Source: Candidatus Zixiibacteriota bacterium (GTDB taxonomy: Bacteria > Zixibacteria > MSB-5A5 > GN15 > PGXB01). Taken from it: a stretch of 64,000 nt of DNA. Within the stretch, counting starts at the first letter, position 1; each line of letters begins with the position of its first letter. The stretch is taken from contig LS998015.1 of assembly GCA_900498245.1 (NCBI GenBank), positions 1,550,744 through 1,614,743 on the forward strand. The letters run 5' to 3'. Both the position numbers and the translations under genes were made by a program. The notes below the pieces were generated by a model. That model saw nothing but the letters and a program-made list of their open reading frames with translations, searched no databases and had not been told where the DNA came from. This document shows, one piece after another, positions 62,205 through 64,000 of the stretch.

Positions 62205-62897
62205 ATGGATAATATAAAAATATCCGTTTCCGAAAGCGGCCGCGACGACAGCATCTCGATTATCCGTGTGGACGGTGTAATAGATACTTTGACGGCCACC
62301 CATTTGGAGGAAGTGCTGGACCGAATCCTCAAGCGGGAAAGATTCAAGATAGTTCTGGACCTGGCCGGCGTCGATTATATTTCATCGGCCGGGTGGGGCA
62401 TATTTATTTCGCGCATACGGGAAGTCAGAGAAAACAGGGGCGATATCAAACTTGCCAACATGGTCCCCAACGTTCATGAAATATATGAACTGCTTGAATT
62501 TGATAATGTCCTCACGGCCTTTGAAAATCTAAATTCGGCCAAAGAAGCTTTTTCCGGAGCCCAGACGGACGGCGTAAAAAAAAAAGACCCCACGGTAGCG
62601 GTCCGCACAATAGTTGAGGAATTACCCGCCTTGACCGGGTCCCCAATCGCGTTGGGGGCCGGTAATCAAGTCTCTCCGGCGGTTGAAGCGGAGCGGACGG
62701 AGGCAGAAGGCATAGTTTTGCGGGCGATCCGTGAGGACCCGTTCTATACGATCGCCGAACTCCGTCTCGTCCTTGAGGAAACGGCGCCCGATCTTCGCGT
62801 TGGCTGGTGGGGGATATTCCAGATTCTCAAGAGGAATCGCCTGGTATCCCGGCGCGCCCGTTTTCGCTTTGCCCGGCAGGCTTGGAAACGCTCCTGA
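62205..62897 (+). CDS. STAS anti-anti-sigma-like protein with C-terminal winged-helix-like domain
   Basis: A 230-residue protein. Residues about 1-110 are a STAS domain (IRVDGVIDTLTATHLEEVL, IVLDLAGVDYISSAGWGIF), with Ser at the phosphorylation position. A linker of about 50 residues follows. The last 65 residues look like a winged helix (AEGIVLRAIREDPFYTIAEL, GWWGIFQILKRNRLVSRRA) with a basic end. A STAS protein with its own DNA- or RNA-binding module would skip the sigma factor; that is inference. Its neighbour is the kinase/phosphatase fusion, 83 bases upstream, which should phosphorylate and dephosphorylate the STAS serine. Confidence 0.8.
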   Translation: MDNIKISVSESGRDDSISIIRVDGVIDTLTATHLEEVLDRILKRERFKIVLDLAGVDYISSAGWGIFISRIREVRENRGDIKLANMVPNVHEIYELLEFDNVLTAFENLNSAKEAFSGAQTDGVKKKDPTVAVRTIVEELPALTGSPIALGAGNQVSPAVEAERTEAEGIVLRAIREDPFYTIAELRLVLEETAPDLRVGWWGIFQILKRNRLVSRRARFRFARQAWKRS

Positions 62898-62906
62898 TAT
62901 TTTCGA

Positions 62907-62934
62907 TTGACACAATTATTGAAATCTGTAATTT
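62907..62934 (+). promoter_or_regulatory. promoter of the GAF-type membrane protein gene
   Basis: TTGACA at 62907-62912, 16 bases, TAATTT at 62929-62934, about 26 bases before the ATG at 62961. Confidence 0.5.
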
Positions 62935-62960
62935 GGTGTTGAAAATCATAATTTAACTTT

Positions 62961-64000
62961 ATGGCTGAAAAAGTCTTAATAACTATCCTCGCCGCCCTCG
63001 TTGCCCTTCTTTCGGGGCTGATATTGGCTCGCCGTAAAAGGGAAAAAGGAAAGATTCTGGTCAGTGAGGAAGCGGTCAACGATCTGGTAGCCGGAATTGT
63101 TAACAATATCAAAGCCGGGAAAATTCAGGATATCGCCGGCAGGGTTTCAATGACGCTCAAGAAATATCTCGGGTGCGACAAAATTGTCTTTCTCAAACAA
63201 TCCCGGGGTCAGTTGGAATTGAATTATTATTATGGCATACAAAAATTTAACCGCGATGATTTTAAACTGAAATTTGGTCAAAATCTTTCCGGGCGGCTCA
63301 ACTCCACATTTTCCATATCGTCGATTGAGGAATTAAAGCCGGCGGTCCCGGACAATTATCTGAGCCGATTGGTAACTCACGACTTGAAGTATTTTTTCCC
63401 GGTCTATCTCCGCAATAATCTTTATGGTGTTTATTTTATAAAAACCGCTCTTCAGCCCGACAACCCGGTTCTTCGTTTTCTCGCCACGGCTTTGGCTTTT
63501 AATCTGTCGGCGGCCTATCATATCGGTTCTCAAGAGCAGCAAATCAGGAAGTATGAGGATCGCCTCAAAATTTTGAACAATTCCAAAAACAAAGAGGGCA
63601 ATCATCCCGATTCGCTTCTGGGACACGAAATGAGTCGTCTCCTGAAAATAAAGGACAGCCGGCAGTTAATTCCGGAACTATTGACCGCCCTGCGGAAGGA
63701 ATGCGGTTTCTCAAAAATGGCTTTTATTGCGCCGTCGAATCGCGCCGATCAAACGGTGATCCTGATAAATTGGAATGTCGCCGAAAATTCAACCCGTCTC
63801 ATTAAGGACAGTTATAGCCTGCTCGATAAGAAAATCGAGCAGGAAAATATCTGCGATCTGGGCGATTCCGAGAAACTCGGAGAGCCGTTGAGCGAAAAAA
63901 TGAACCAGTTGAAGGAACTCGACCTGAGATATATGACCGCTCTCTCCTGGCCGGGGAGCCGCAAAGCCTTTCTGGCCTGGAACGGAGGCAAAGTCCCCAA
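62961..64000 (+). CDS. N-terminal part of a membrane-anchored GAF-domain signalling protein, cut by window edge
   Basis: An open frame from ATG 62961 to the window end (346 codons, no stop). It starts MAEKVLITILAALVALLSGL, a single membrane helix, followed by RRKREKGK. Two GAF-like segments follow (about 40-175, containing KKYLGCDKIVFLKQSRGQ; about 220-346, containing LLTALRKECGFSKMAFIAPS). No output domain is reached. By its setting it may be another phosphatase, kinase or GGDEF protein of the same signalling module. No Shine-Dalgarno site is visible. Confidence 0.75.
   Translation, partial: MAEKVLITILAALVALLSGLILARRKREKGKILVSEEAVNDLVAGIVNNIKAGKIQDIAGRVSMTLKKYLGCDKIVFLKQSRGQLELNYYYGIQKFNRDDFKLKFGQNLSGRLNSTFSISSIEELKPAVPDNYLSRLVTHDLKYFFPVYLRNNLYGVYFIKTALQPDNPVLRFLATALAFNLSAAYHIGSQEQQIRKYEDRLKILNNSKNKEGNHPDSLLGHEMSRLLKIKDSRQLIPELLTALRKECGFSKMAFIAPSNRADQTVILINWNVAENSTRLIKDSYSLLDKKIEQENICDLGDSEKLGEPLSEKMNQLKELDLRYMTALSWPGSRKAFLAWNGGKVP

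Overview
The window is a bacterial chromosome segment of about 50% GC with strong Shine-Dalgarno sites (GGAGG type) and sigma70-like promoters (TTGACA, 16-17 bases, TATATT type). Several secreted proteins end in FlgD-like Ig/C-terminal sorting domains, one gene encodes a PorV/PorQ-like barrel, and central metabolism includes ferredoxin-linked enzymes (2-oxoglutarate:ferredoxin oxidoreductase, NfnAB). Together these suggest a Gram-negative member of the FCB superphylum, perhaps a candidate phylum such as Zixibacteria. That placement is inference; no 16S rRNA is present.

Layout. 1-3.3 kb: a cut-off gene, a lone pilin-like protein, a SemiSWEET, an OsmC protein, a two-domain protein disulfide oxidoreductase whose second active-site cysteine is encoded by in-frame UGA (probable selenocysteine), and a secreted MTA/SAH-nucleosidase-like protein. 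3.3-6.1 kb: a variable, partly AT-rich stretch with short palindromic repeats, a small barrel protein and three small genes ending at tRNA-Arg. 6.4-11.2 kb: a secreted subtilisin-like protease, a PAS/GAF protein with an ATPase-less kinase fragment, tRNA-Ala, a hydrolase and a SprT-like protein. 11.3-15.1 kb: rplM-rpsI-rpsB-tsf-pyrH-frr. 15.3-20.6 kb: aldehyde dehydrogenase, a cyclic-2,3-diphosphoglycerate-synthetase-like GTPase, carbamate kinase and a CCA-adding-type enzyme. 20.7-29.7 kb: sucCD-korDABC-ndk-larA-like-mdh-icd, a nearly complete half of the TCA cycle. 29.7-38.0 kb: a transglutaminase-like protein, a secreted protein, a Ser/Thr kinase with TPRs, an OmpA/barrel protein, a repeat lipoprotein candidate and a GNAT enzyme. 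38.1-42.7 kb (minus strand): hbd-ackA-nfnA-nfnB. 42.95-53.6 kb: tRNA-Val, then thrS-infC-rpmI-rplT-pheS-pheT-coiled coil-zapA-rny-ymdB-folD. 53.9-64 kb: a 1443-residue surface protein, a PorV-like/TPR fusion, a membrane RsbW/SpoIIE-type kinase-phosphatase, a STAS protein with a winged-helix-like tail, and a GAF-type membrane protein running off the end.

How it works together. KOR, SucCD, MDH and NADP-ICD interconvert isocitrate, 2-oxoglutarate, succinyl-CoA and oxaloacetate/malate, and exchange electrons with ferredoxin and NAD(P)H. NfnAB would balance ferredoxin, NADH and NADPH, and AckA with the 3-hydroxyacyl-CoA dehydrogenase links this to acyl-CoA/acetate metabolism. The last 10 kb couples a probable secretion or surface apparatus to a partner-switching signalling module. 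The observations most worth a second look are the UGA-containing disulfide oxidoreductase with its SECIS-like hairpin, the AT-rich cassette beside tRNA-Arg, and the kinase/phosphatase fusion with its STAS/winged-helix partner.
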